A DNA stretch of 50,346 nt from an uncultured Ignavibacteria bacterium (GTDB lineage Bacteria > Bacteroidota > Ignavibacteria > Tepidaquicellales > Tepidaquicellaceae). Positions 1-7,764 of the stretch are shown here, one piece after another. Numbering within the stretch: position 1 is the first letter of the stretch; each line of letters begins with the position of its first letter. Under the pieces are notes generated by a model. The model was not told where the DNA came from. It ran no database searches and saw only the letters and a program-made list of their open reading frames with translations. The stretch spans positions 1 through 50,346 of the forward strand of contig CALEVL010000251.1 in the NCBI GenBank assembly GCA_937924675.1, written 5' to 3'. Both the position numbers and the translations under genes were made by a program.

Positions 1-189
1 CAAGTGAAGCAAAGATTACATATTCTATTTTCAATGTGTTCAAATTTGAAGTGAATGATTATTTAGATCAAGATAGCTATAGATGTACGAGCGGTCAAAG
101 AAACTATTCGTTGATTTACACCCCTGCATATTTGGTCAAAGCCAATATTTACTCTGTTATTGCATAATAATTGAACTACTTTACACCCT
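1..189. other. Non-coding leader upstream of the 486-residue protein
   Basis: No reading frame of coding quality is visible. A near match to the Bacteroidota -7 element (CATATTTG, 127-134) lies 55 nt before the next start codon, with TTG at 111-113 only 13 nt upstream, which is short for a promoter. The words TTTACACCC and GGTCAAA each recur at about 115-135 and about 181-197, so the start-codon region partly repeats the sequence 60 nt upstream. Confidence 0.4.
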
Positions 190-1650
190 ATGGTCAAAAC
201 AATTTTATTGGATATACTCAGAACGTTTAATGCCGACGAATTGAAGAAATTCGGAGAAATGACCCGTTCACCTTATTTCAACAAACAGACAACAGTAGTA
301 AGGCTATTCGAGTATATCAAAGTTTACTTCCCGGAGTTTGACGATGTAGCACTCAGGAAAGAATCTGTTTACTCACATTTGTTTCCCGGAAAAGCATACA
401 AATATGGCTCATTGAAAAATGTCATATATGACCTTCAAAAACTTTCAGAAACATTCATTACTGATCTGGAGCTGAAGAAGAATGATTTTGAGGTAAGAAG
501 ATCATTAATTGAAAGTCTTTACGGAAGAAAACTTACAACTTTAAGTGAAAAGAACCTGAGGGAACTTGAAAAAGATGCAACGGCAAAAGAATCAATTGAG
601 GAAGACTACTTCTTGAGATTGTTCAACTTGTATAAATTCAAACGCATACATATTTTCGCAGCGGCAAAGGGGAACATAAATATAAATGAGAAAACACAGA
701 CACCTTACTATGAACAGCTTCTCAGTGCAACTAAATATTTGAAGAAGTACTACATGCTTGACACACTTAGAACATACAACTATATAATCACAAACAAGAA
801 CATTCTGAATACTGAGAAGACTATCAGGGATTGCGAAAAGTTCATTGCGCAATACAAATTAGAGGAGCATGAAGAGTTATCCTTAAAACTCGAACTAATG
901 TTTCTAAAAATGAATCTGGGAAAGATCACGGAGAATGAATTTCTTCAATTCAGAAAATTAGTGCTTACTGATCTATATGAAAAGAAGACAGACAAGTCAA
1001 CTGTTCTGGCATATTCGATCTATCTGATGAACTACTGCAGGATAAAAAATAAGACCGAAAAGAAATATCTTCTCTATGCGTTTGAAATTCTGACTAATCT
1101 GTTCGACAATGATAATTTGATTAGCGGGTCAGGTTATATGAATATTGTATTAGTTCGCAATATTATACTGATAGCAACTCAGCTGAATGAGTTTGAATGG
1201 TGTGAGAAATTTATGAAGAGCTACATGAAGAAGATACATCCTGATTACCGTGACAATGTCATGATGTTCTATAATGCTCATAAGAAGTTCTATGAAGGCA
1301 GATTTGACGAATCACTTGAGTTCCTTTCACAGCTAAAGTTTGATGATATATTTAATAAGAATTACATAAAGAAGCTTCTCGTAATCAATTACTACGAACT
1401 GAAATACTTTGATCTTCTCGATGAGCAGCTGGAATCGTACAAAAAGTTTCTTGCAAACAACGAGAGTCTTCCCGACTCATACAAGAAAGAATCACTTAGA
1501 TTTGTAGATTATGCGTGCAAACTTTACAAAGGAGCTACAAGCAATAAATCAGATCTGAAGTATCTTAAAAAGGAAATACAGTCTGAAAGGGAATTCCAAA
1601 ACAAAGATTGGTTTGTTAAGAAACTCGAAGAACTTGAAGCAGGTAAGTAA
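190..1650 (+). CDS. Hypothetical helical protein, paralogue 1 of 3
   Basis: I do not recognise a named family. The 486-residue product has no signal peptide or membrane segment and looks all-helical and rich in Lys, Glu, Leu and Tyr, so it is probably cytoplasmic and TPR-like. The first ~95 residues carry a signature shared with the proteins at 7765 and 48206: L-hydrophobic-R-F-x-x-D-E-L near residue 10, SPYFNK at ~27-32, YFPEFD at ~45-50, then KYG-x-LKN-x-IYDL. The last ~25 residues also match the paralogues (NKDWFVKKLEELE). The middle is poorly conserved between copies. The ATG at 190 has no clear Shine-Dalgarno. Similar hypothetical proteins are, from memory, frequent in Bacteroidota, but no function is known to me. 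The coding call is very likely; the function is open. Confidence 0.85.
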   Translation: MVKTILLDILRTFNADELKKFGEMTRSPYFNKQTTVVRLFEYIKVYFPEFDDVALRKESVYSHLFPGKAYKYGSLKNVIYDLQKLSETFITDLELKKNDFEVRRSLIESLYGRKLTTLSEKNLRELEKDATAKESIEEDYFLRLFNLYKFKRIHIFAAAKGNININEKTQTPYYEQLLSATKYLKKYYMLDTLRTYNYIITNKNILNTEKTIRDCEKFIAQYKLEEHEELSLKLELMFLKMNLGKITENEFLQFRKLVLTDLYEKKTDKSTVLAYSIYLMNYCRIKNKTEKKYLLYAFEILTNLFDNDNLISGSGYMNIVLVRNIILIATQLNEFEWCEKFMKSYMKKIHPDYRDNVMMFYNAHKKFYEGRFDESLEFLSQLKFDDIFNKNYIKKLLVINYYELKYFDLLDEQLESYKKFLANNESLPDSYKKESLRFVDYACKLYKGATSNKSDLKYLKKEIQSEREFQNKDWFVKKLEELEAGK

Positions 1651-1730
1651 ACCAATTGGTTATACTTTAAAAAAAAAGTTTTCTAAACAATTTCTTCACA
1701 AAGTGTTCAGAGCTTTTTGCCCAATGCATG

Positions 1731-1774
1731 TCACACTGAGCTTGCTTGCCCGGCGAGGACGGGTCGAAGTGTGA
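1731..1774. repeat. CACACTGAGCTTG hairpin
   Basis: TCACACT at 1731-1737 pairs with AGTGTGA at the right end. The interior carries CCCGGCGAGGACGGG, which gives a second G/C-rich arm. The arms GAGCTTG and TCGAAGTGTG resemble a dispersed intergenic hairpin that I remember from Bacteroidota-like genomes, here with an insertion in the loop. It could also act as a terminator for the gene ending at 1650, but no T-tract follows. Confidence 0.5.
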
Positions 1775-1808
1775 AGGTTCCGGAAAGTGAGAAAGTTATC
1801 AAATCTTG

Positions 1809-1852
1809 TTCTCGCAGAGTCACTCAGTGCATTTCTGATGACTCTGCGAGAA
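1809..1852. repeat. Perfect 14-bp inverted repeat
   Basis: TTCTCGCAGAGTCA (1809-1822) is exactly complementary to TGACTCTGCGAGAA (1839-1852), with a 16-nt loop. A partial copy of one arm (TTCGCAGAGT) occurs near 9868, also in a repeat-rich gap. No T-tract follows on either strand, so a dispersed repeat is more likely than a simple terminator. Confidence 0.7.
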
Positions 1853-1881
1853 ATATGTTCGGTGTCTTTAATAATTACGGA

Positions 1882-1976
1882 TTCAGCTACAAACGCACGA
1901 ATAACTCCCTTCATCGTATCGACTTCAACGAATGCACAATGAATCTCTTTCATTGGTGTATTCGTGGCAACTGCTT
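1882..1976. repeat. ~95-bp inverted-repeat element, copy 1
   Basis: The element aligns along its length with 9739-9835 at roughly three quarters identity by eye. Shared words are CGAATAACTCC, TTCAT, GAATGCACAAT, GATCTC or GAATCTC, and TTCGTGGCAA near the right end. The terminal arms are inverted (GCCACGAATACA against TGTATTCGTGGC); the left arm is degraded in this copy. There is no coding content, so it could be a small non-autonomous element or a structured dispersed repeat. Confidence 0.65.
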
Positions 1977-2025
1977 CACCCCTGCTGCCTGCCACTTAGT
2001 GGCCTGTTGGCGCGGGCTAAAAAAA

Positions 2026-2053
2026 CTCTCAACTCTCAACTCTCAATTCTCTT
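2026..2053. repeat. Heptanucleotide tandem repeat (CTCTCAA)
   Basis: CTCTCAA occurs three times in tandem (2026-2046), followed by the diverged unit TTCTCTT. The repeat ends 7 bp before the stop codon of the propeller protein encoded on the other strand. The same heptamer family occurs inside that gene (6949-7004, 6622-6656, 6549-6580) and upstream of anmK. Confidence 0.75.
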
Positions 2054-2059
2054 TTGCTT

Positions 2060-5000
2060 TCACGGACGAATCACGCTCACAAAATTTGCCGCATTATTAT
2101 CCGAGATCGCAAAGTCAGTCCCATCAACAAAATTGTCACCGGTAAGATCTGTCACAACATATCCTCCGACAAAATTCGCGGCATCATTATCTATCGTACT
2201 TACATCCGTAGCATCAACTGTCCCGTCTTTATTAATGTCACCTCCATAAATGGCAAACTTTACCGGTGAAGCATCAACCTGAGTCATGTTATCCCCAAAT
2301 GCCTGAGTGGCACCGGATGTGAAATCATAAGTCAATGAGTTGCTTGTAAATGTTTGCGGCGTCTTGCTCCAGGTTTCAATTGAATTTCGATGTTTGAGTT
2401 GAATGTAATAGATCTCTCCATTTAGTGCATTTGCGAAAGTGAATGTTGCATTACCGGATGTGTTTAACAAGGCGCGAGTTGAATCAACTATTGCATAAGG
2501 CGCTGAATTGTTTCGCAACAATACAGTAACGGTATCACTTATTGTTGCATTCGATCCTGAACTGTAAAATCCCTGTATCAGCATTGTAAGATTGAGTTGT
2601 TGAGCTGCCAATCCGTTCCATGGCCTGAAGTTTCCTAAAGGAGAGGGGATATAGTTGTTGTAGTATTTCCAAGGTCCAAACTTCTGATACGGATTATTTG
2701 CAAGACTATACTGAACTCTGGCTCTCCATTTGTATTCTTTAGATGAGTTCAGTCCGGCTATGTCATTGTTCAGTTCAACACCGGTTACAGTTGTTCCCAT
2801 ATCAGTCAATGACCCTGAACCCGATGATGAAGTGCTGTTTGTTATTGTGCTTCCGCTGAAAGGATTCCCGTTTTCTCTGTGTTCGTAAACTATCTTACCG
2901 TCAGCTCTCCCGTATGGGCTCTTGCCAAATGTATTTAATCTTATCTGACCATTAGTGCCGGTCAAACTCCCTGATGACACAACATTGCTTGTACCCGGTT
3001 TGTATTGCTGAACATTTGATCTCAATCCGTTTCCATTGTTCCCGTAATGAACAAAAGCGGCACCGTCAGTTGTCGCACCGGATGTATATTGAGTAGAGCC
3101 GACTATTACATCAGAGTATCCGTCACCATTTACATCACCCGCTGAGGAGACACATACTCCCAAATATGCTAACGGCTGATTGCCTTCAGTTGACCAGTTT
3201 GATGTTAGAGACAATCCTGATGCAGATCCCATGTACAGGAATGCCGCTCCCTCATCAACCAATCCATTATCAAAGGCACTTGCACCAACGATTGCATCTG
3301 AGTATCCGTCGCCGTTCACGTCACCGGCCGATGAAACGCTGATTCCAAATAGTGCTGATGCCTGATCGCTTTGAGCCGACCAGCCAACAGTGTATTCTAA
3401 TCCTGTTGCTGATCCGTAAAATGCATATACGAGTCCTTCATCAGTTTGTCCGTAATCATAATCCGGTACACCAATCAGAACATCTGAATATCCGTCTCCA
3501 TTTACATCACCGGCTGAAGAAACACTTGAACCTAAATGAGCGCCGGTCTGATTACTTTCAACTGCAGAGTAATCTGGTGTTGCAGGCAGGCCCGATGAAG
3601 ATCCGTAAAAAGCAAAGAATTTGCCTTCGTCAACTTCTCCGTTGTCATAAGCAGGCGCACCTATTATTACATCAGAATATCCATCGCCGTTTACATCACC
3701 CGCAGTTGATACACTCTTACCAAAGTCTGCACTTGCCTGATTGCCTTCCGAAGTCCAGTCAGCATTCAGCGGAGTTCCATTCACTCCAGGGCCGGATGCA
3801 GAACCTAACCAGACATAAACACTGCCTTCATTTGTTTGTCCGCTGTCATATCTATTTGCTCCAACTATTATATCTGAGTATCCGTCTCCGTTAACATCAC
3901 CTGCTGTTGCAACGCTATTTGCAAATTGAGCTCCGGCCTGATTGCTCTCAGCTGACCAACCAACACCATACTCGAGTCCTGTTGGTGAGCCGAATATGAG
4001 ATAGACCAATCCTTCGTCAATTTGACCAAGATCAAAAAATGGTACGCCGATAAGAACATCAGAGTATCCGTCACCGTTTACATCGCCGGCTGTTGAGATG
4101 CTTGATCCCAATTGAGCTCCTGTTTGATTGCCTTCAATTACAGAGTAGTCTGCTATTGCAGGTAAACCGGAAGTAGAGCCGTAGTATGCAAAAAATCTGC
4201 CTTCATCAACATGACCGTTGTCATAAGCAGGTGCACCAATTATTACATCAGTATATCCGTCTCCGTTAACATCACCTGCTGAGGCCACTGAGAAACCAAA
4301 TAGAGAATTAGTCTGTCCACTTGCTGTCGTCCAGTTGGATGTTGAAGACAATCCGGAAGATGAACCGTTATACACAAAGGCGCTTCCTTCGTCAGTTTCT
4401 CCGTTATCATAAGACTTGGCTCCAACTATCACATCACTGAATCCGTCACCGTTTATGTCACCCGCAGTGAATACGCATTTGCCGTAATTTGCTGAAACCT
4501 GATTGCTTTCATTTATCCAGTCAGGAGTAACTGATAACCCGGATGAAGATCCGTGAAAAACTAATGCTCTGCCTTCAGCGCTTTCTCCATTACTGTATTG
4601 TGGACAACCTACTATCACATCACTAAATCCGTCGCCATTTACATCACCTGCAGTTGATACACAGGAACCTAACTGTTCGCCTAAATTAATTACATCTTCG
4701 AATGTCCAATCTGGAACCGCAGAAATTCCGGAAGAAGATCCAAAAAACAAAAACGCTTTTCCCGTTAACAAAAAATTATCAGGAGCTCCGGCAATTATGT
4801 CTGAGTATCCATCACCATTTACATCTCCGCCAGTTGAAACCGACGAACCGAATCTTGAATTTGCCAGATTGCTTTCGCTTGTCCAATAAGCAGTTGCTAC
4901 AATTCCGGAAGCTGAACCTCGGTAAACGAAAGCCGCTCCTTCATTTGTCTCACCATTGTCATAATCCGAAGAGCCGACAACAATGTCTGAGTAACCGTCA

Positions 5001-7435
5001 CCGTCAACATCACCGGCCGTAGAAACACTGATGCCGTAAAGTGCACTTGCCTGACTACCGGATATTGTTGTGTTTGGTGTAGTTTGTGAACCGGATGCCG
5101 AGCCATGGTAAACTAATACTGAACCTGTACCTGAATTTGAATTCGGAGAGCCGATCAATACATCGCTGAAACCGTCACCGTTTATGTCACCGGCAGTTGA
5201 AACAACATTATTCATTGTGCTTATTCCGGTACCTCCTTGCAAAGTGTTGTCAGGAGTTGCCGATAAGCCTGAAGCTGAACCGTGATAAACATTTGCAACT
5301 CTGATTGTGCCTGTGGCTGATGAATTGTAAGTATATAGAATTCCTCCGCTGCCAACCGCGCATCCCGAGTCTGCTTGTGAAAAAAATACGCCTCGGAGAT
5401 CGCCGTTTACTCCAACATTTTTGGAGATCCAGGCTGAGCCGCCGTTTGTGGTTTTCAGTACAGTGTTTCCAAATCCAACTGTCCATCCTACTGTTGGAGA
5501 AATGAAGTGACAGGCATAAAGATCCTGAAAAGTTCCAATGGTAGTAGAAGACCAGGTCGCACCGCCATCAGTAGTTTTTGTAAAAGTGCCTCCATGACCG
5601 AATGCCATACCAATCAGTGATGAAGAGAAATAGACGGCTCGCAATACTTGAGTAGTTCCGGAAGTCTGAGTAACCCAGTTACTTCCTCCGTTTGTCGTCT
5701 TAAGAATTCTTCCGTTTGCTCCAACGATCCAACCTGTTGATGCAGAAGTAAATATAATGTCTCTTAATTCTGCTGTTATGCCTGATGTTTGTGCAGTCCA
5801 ATTCAATCCGGCATTTGTAGTCTTTCTTACAAGTCCGTTACCGCCAAGTACCCAGCCTTCCTGCGATGTCCTGAAATAGACGCAAGTAAGATTAGTTGTT
5901 GTTCCTGAAGTTTGTGTTACCCAGTTAGCTCCTCCGTTTGCAGTAACTTTGATTGTTCCTCCAATTCCGACAGCCCAACCTGAGTCAGGAGTTGTAAACC
6001 AATTACTCCTAAGGTCATTCGTTGTTCCTGAGGTCTGAGCCGTCCAGCTGTTACCTCCGTTAGATGTCTTTACAATCACGCCGTTTGCTCCAACAGCCCA
6101 GCCTTCTGAAGCAGATGTAAAATATACATCCTGCAGATTTTGTAATGTACCGGATTCTTTTTGAACCCATGGCAGATTGATATCTCTTGCACCGATAATT
6201 ACATCACTGTATCCGTCACCATTTACATCACCTGCGGTAGATGCACTGTAGCCCGCATTCATCAAATCTGAACTGCCTTCCTTTGTCCAGTTTGGCGTCA
6301 CTGAGAGTCCGGTAGCTGAACCATGAAATACATAAGTCTTTCCGGCATCAGTCTGCCCGTTGTCAAAATACGGCGCACCAACAATTACATCAGAATATCC
6401 GTCACCATTCACATCGCCTGCAGTTGAAACAGAAAATCCAAACTGTGCTCCTGCCTGATTGCTCTCTGCAGACCAGCTTGGCGAAGTCGATAGGGGATCG
6501 ATCGTAACCGGATAGACAGCATCTTCATCGTTGACCACGATGCTAAAGGAATTGAAAATTGAGAATTTAGAGTTATGAATATTTTGATGCCTATTCAAAT
6601 CACTATGTCCATCTCCGTCACCTAATTCGTAATTCTCAATTCCTAATTCTAAATTCTTGTCAAAGTACGCTCTCAACGGCTTCCCATTTGCATCCCATAC
6701 TTTGAGCGCTGAGTACTTCATCTGATCCGTTCCACTCATGTCCTTAAACATAAGTGCATCTGCACCGACAATCATTCTTAAATTTGACCTGGCAGACAGA
6801 TCAAGCCGTAATTTGACATCACCTGCCGGCTTCTTTTTTATGATGAAGTCCTGACGCATGCCCTCATCTGTATTGGTGTAATCGATACGCATCACATCAT
6901 CTTCAGTCCATGCTTTGTTACCTGCTGTTTGCAGCTCACCTTTATTACTTCTCAATTCACAATTCTCATCTCTCAACTCACAACTCTCAACTCTCAACTC
7001 AACACTCCAGTCATTTTTCACTTCATACTTCCTATCCTCATCAGCAATTGTTTTATCATTTACATCAAACAAAGGAATCTTGTTGTCACGCAACTGCGCC
7101 GTGAAGCCATCTCTGTGATATGTGAATCTTATGTTGTTTGCTCTGTTGGGTGACTGGTACAAACCAAGTGTCTCATCATAAGTAATATTGTATTCTTCCT
7201 GCTTAATGTTCTTCATTACTTTGCTGTACCAATCCTGATCAACGTTGATTCCATTTGCTTCAGACTTTGACCTATCTTTATTGATAGTGTATGTTTCTTC
7301 AAAGGTTGGCGGGGCAGGGCATTCTAGAGATTGACACTTGTTGTCGATGCCGTCTCTGTTTTGAGGCTTATCTATTCTGAGAAAGCCAAAGCCAAGAATC
7401 ACTATTGCCGATAGAGTAAGAATGAAGGATTTCAT
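2060..7435 (-). CDS. Secreted FG-GAP/Ycf48 propeller protein with dockerin-like C terminus
   Basis: The 1791-residue exported protein has an N-terminal hydrophobic signal (residues ~3-20). Residues ~30-315 resemble the N-terminal domain of large FCB surface proteins. From ~318 to ~1460 there are 14 FG-GAP (integrin alpha-like) units of ~63 residues, each with the Ca-binding loop D-V-N-G-D-G-Y-S-D. The second unit is interrupted at ~415-710 by seven Ycf48/BNR-like repeats (G-W-A-V-G...T-x-N-G-G-x-x-W). An FN3-like stretch follows (~1480-1620). The last ~60 residues contain two DxNxDGxxD-type loops (GDINKDGTVD, DLTGDNFVDGTD), a dockerin-like arrangement, in the place where other exported proteins here carry a T9SS sorting domain. 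It is likely a large Ca-dependent surface adhesin or matrix protein. Units 8-10 and 11-13 are near copies. The ligand is unknown. Confidence 0.9.
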   Translation of the reverse strand: MKSFILTLSAIVILGFGFLRIDKPQNRDGIDNKCQSLECPAPPTFEETYTINKDRSKSEANGINVDQDWYSKVMKNIKQEEYNITYDETLGLYQSPNRANNIRFTYHRDGFTAQLRDNKIPLFDVNDKTIADEDRKYEVKNDWSVELRVESCELRDENCELRSNKGELQTAGNKAWTEDDVMRIDYTNTDEGMRQDFIIKKKPAGDVKLRLDLSARSNLRMIVGADALMFKDMSGTDQMKYSALKVWDANGKPLRAYFDKNLELGIENYELGDGDGHSDLNRHQNIHNSKFSIFNSFSIVVNDEDAVYPVTIDPLSTSPSWSAESNQAGAQFGFSVSTAGDVNGDGYSDVIVGAPYFDNGQTDAGKTYVFHGSATGLSVTPNWTKEGSSDLMNAGYSASTAGDVNGDGYSDVIIGARDINLPWVQKESGTLQNLQDVYFTSASEGWAVGANGVIVKTSNGGNSWTAQTSGTTNDLRSNWFTTPDSGWAVGIGGTIKVTANGGANWVTQTSGTTTNLTCVYFRTSQEGWVLGGNGLVRKTTNAGLNWTAQTSGITAELRDIIFTSASTGWIVGANGRILKTTNGGSNWVTQTSGTTQVLRAVYFSSSLIGMAFGHGGTFTKTTDGGATWSSTTIGTFQDLYACHFISPTVGWTVGFGNTVLKTTNGGSAWISKNVGVNGDLRGVFFSQADSGCAVGSGGILYTYNSSATGTIRVANVYHGSASGLSATPDNTLQGGTGISTMNNVVSTAGDINGDGFSDVLIGSPNSNSGTGSVLVYHGSASGSQTTPNTTISGSQASALYGISVSTAGDVDGDGYSDIVVGSSDYDNGETNEGAAFVYRGSASGIVATAYWTSESNLANSRFGSSVSTGGDVNGDGYSDIIAGAPDNFLLTGKAFLFFGSSSGISAVPDWTFEDVINLGEQLGSCVSTAGDVNGDGFSDVIVGCPQYSNGESAEGRALVFHGSSSGLSVTPDWINESNQVSANYGKCVFTAGDINGDGFSDVIVGAKSYDNGETDEGSAFVYNGSSSGLSSTSNWTTASGQTNSLFGFSVASAGDVNGDGYTDVIIGAPAYDNGHVDEGRFFAYYGSTSGLPAIADYSVIEGNQTGAQLGSSISTAGDVNGDGYSDVLIGVPFFDLGQIDEGLVYLIFGSPTGLEYGVGWSAESNQAGAQFANSVATAGDVNGDGYSDIIVGANRYDSGQTNEGSVYVWLGSASGPGVNGTPLNADWTSEGNQASADFGKSVSTAGDVNGDGYSDVIIGAPAYDNGEVDEGKFFAFYGSSSGLPATPDYSAVESNQTGAHLGSSVSSAGDVNGDGYSDVLIGVPDYDYGQTDEGLVYAFYGSATGLEYTVGWSAQSDQASALFGISVSSAGDVNGDGYSDAIVGASAFDNGLVDEGAAFLYMGSASGLSLTSNWSTEGNQPLAYLGVCVSSAGDVNGDGYSDVIVGSTQYTSGATTDGAAFVHYGNNGNGLRSNVQQYKPGTSNVVSSGSLTGTNGQIRLNTFGKSPYGRADGKIVYEHRENGNPFSGSTITNSTSSSGSGSLTDMGTTVTGVELNNDIAGLNSSKEYKWRARVQYSLANNPYQKFGPWKYYNNYIPSPLGNFRPWNGLAAQQLNLTMLIQGFYSSGSNATISDTVTVLLRNNSAPYAIVDSTRALLNTSGNATFTFANALNGEIYYIQLKHRNSIETWSKTPQTFTSNSLTYDFTSGATQAFGDNMTQVDASPVKFAIYGGDINKDGTVDATDVSTIDNDAANFVGGYVVTDLTGDNFVDGTDFAISDNNAANFVSVIRP
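5320..6180 (-). other. Ycf48-like seven-repeat propeller nested in an FG-GAP unit
   Basis: Seven units of ~41 residues follow the pattern L-x-x-V-x-F-x-S-x-x-x-G-W-x-V-G-x-x-G-x-I-x-K-T-x-N-G-G-x-x-W...SGT. They lie between the first half (DVIIGA) and the second half (VYHGSASG) of one FG-GAP repeat. The module opens with the last strand of a unit (PWVQKESGT) and closes part-way through the seventh unit, as expected for a closed seven-bladed propeller with a shared closing blade. Confidence 0.8.
6549..6580. repeat. Heptanucleotide repeat inside the propeller gene (GAATTGA type)
   Basis: Degenerate heptamers GAATTGA, AAATTGA, GAATTTA and GAGTTAT run in tandem and are followed by GAAT. They are translated within the N-terminal domain as part of NSKFSIFNSF. 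Confidence 0.6.
6622..6656. repeat. Heptanucleotide repeat inside the propeller gene (TAATTC type)
   Basis: There are five heptamers in tandem: CTAATTC, GTAATTC, TCAATTC, CTAATTC and TAAATTC. They are translated from the minus strand as a heptad-like peptide, LELGIENYELG (residues ~260-272). Confidence 0.75.
6949..7004. repeat. Heptanucleotide repeat inside the propeller gene (CTCTCAA type)
   Basis: There are eight tandem 7-nt units from TTCTCAA to CTCAACA. On the coding strand they read as a peptide with a seven-residue period, ELRVESC-ELRDENC-ELRSNKG-EL (residues ~143-165). The period follows because three 7-nt units make 21 nt. Any gain or loss of one unit would shift the reading frame of a 5.4-kb gene. 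Confidence 0.8.
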
Positions 7436-7764
7436 TTTAGCTTAGTTAGGTTGATTAATAACTGTTTGAAAATATTCTCAATGCGCCTTTGTCTGCAATG
7501 GTTGCAGTGAAAAAGCATCAATAATAACCCGGCATACCGGTGATACCTTTATGAATGATTGCATGCATGCAAACATTCGGGCTATTATTGAGATGTTTGA
7601 TTTGTAATGTTGAAGAACTTAAAGGCAAAATATTCCTAATGCATGTTTACTCCAACTAATTTTTTGTCCGAGTTTCACATTGATAAAACTTCAATATTGA
7701 GTCAATAACTGCTATATTTAACCAAATTTAAAACTTCTGCAATTAAAATTTCACGCTGACGGCA
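7436..7764. promoter_or_regulatory. Divergent intergenic region with a large stem-loop
   Basis: This 329-bp gap separates the starts of two divergent genes and should hold both promoters. The clearest structure is at 7518-7591: TCAATAATA-x-CCCG pairs with CGGG-x-TATTATTGA, 13 of 14 positions. It encloses a perfect 14-bp palindrome, TTGCATGCATGCAA (7559-7572), extended by four more pairs after one mismatch. TATATTTA at ~7711-7718 is one base from the -7 consensus for the rightward gene. No coding content is seen. Confidence 0.6.

Larger units (their letters stand above)
1651..2059. other. Repeat-rich intergenic region
   Basis: This 409-bp gap between two convergent genes holds no convincing gene, although frames of 99-142 codons are open on both strands. 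It contains a 12-bp palindrome over the upstream stop codon (1650-1661), a CACACT...AGTGTG hairpin (1731-1774), a perfect 14-bp inverted repeat (1809-1852), a ~95-bp inverted-repeat element (1882-1976), a CTGCCTGCCACTT box (1984-2002) and a heptanucleotide tandem repeat (2026-2053). Several of these modules recur at 9256-9972. Confidence 0.7.

Noticed and set aside
1696..2145. Open frames of 99 and 142 codons on opposite strands as possible genes
   Set aside because: They consist of inverted repeats and heptamers, overlap the end of the propeller gene, and lack a ribosome binding site. The repeat explanation covers the sequence.
3180..5505. Many antisense frames across the FG-GAP array
   Set aside because: They mirror the periodic coding sequence on the other strand and show only repeat-derived His/Leu-rich composition.
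6949..7004. CRISPR-like short repeats
   Set aside because: The units are 7 nt in direct tandem without spacers, and no cas genes are present.
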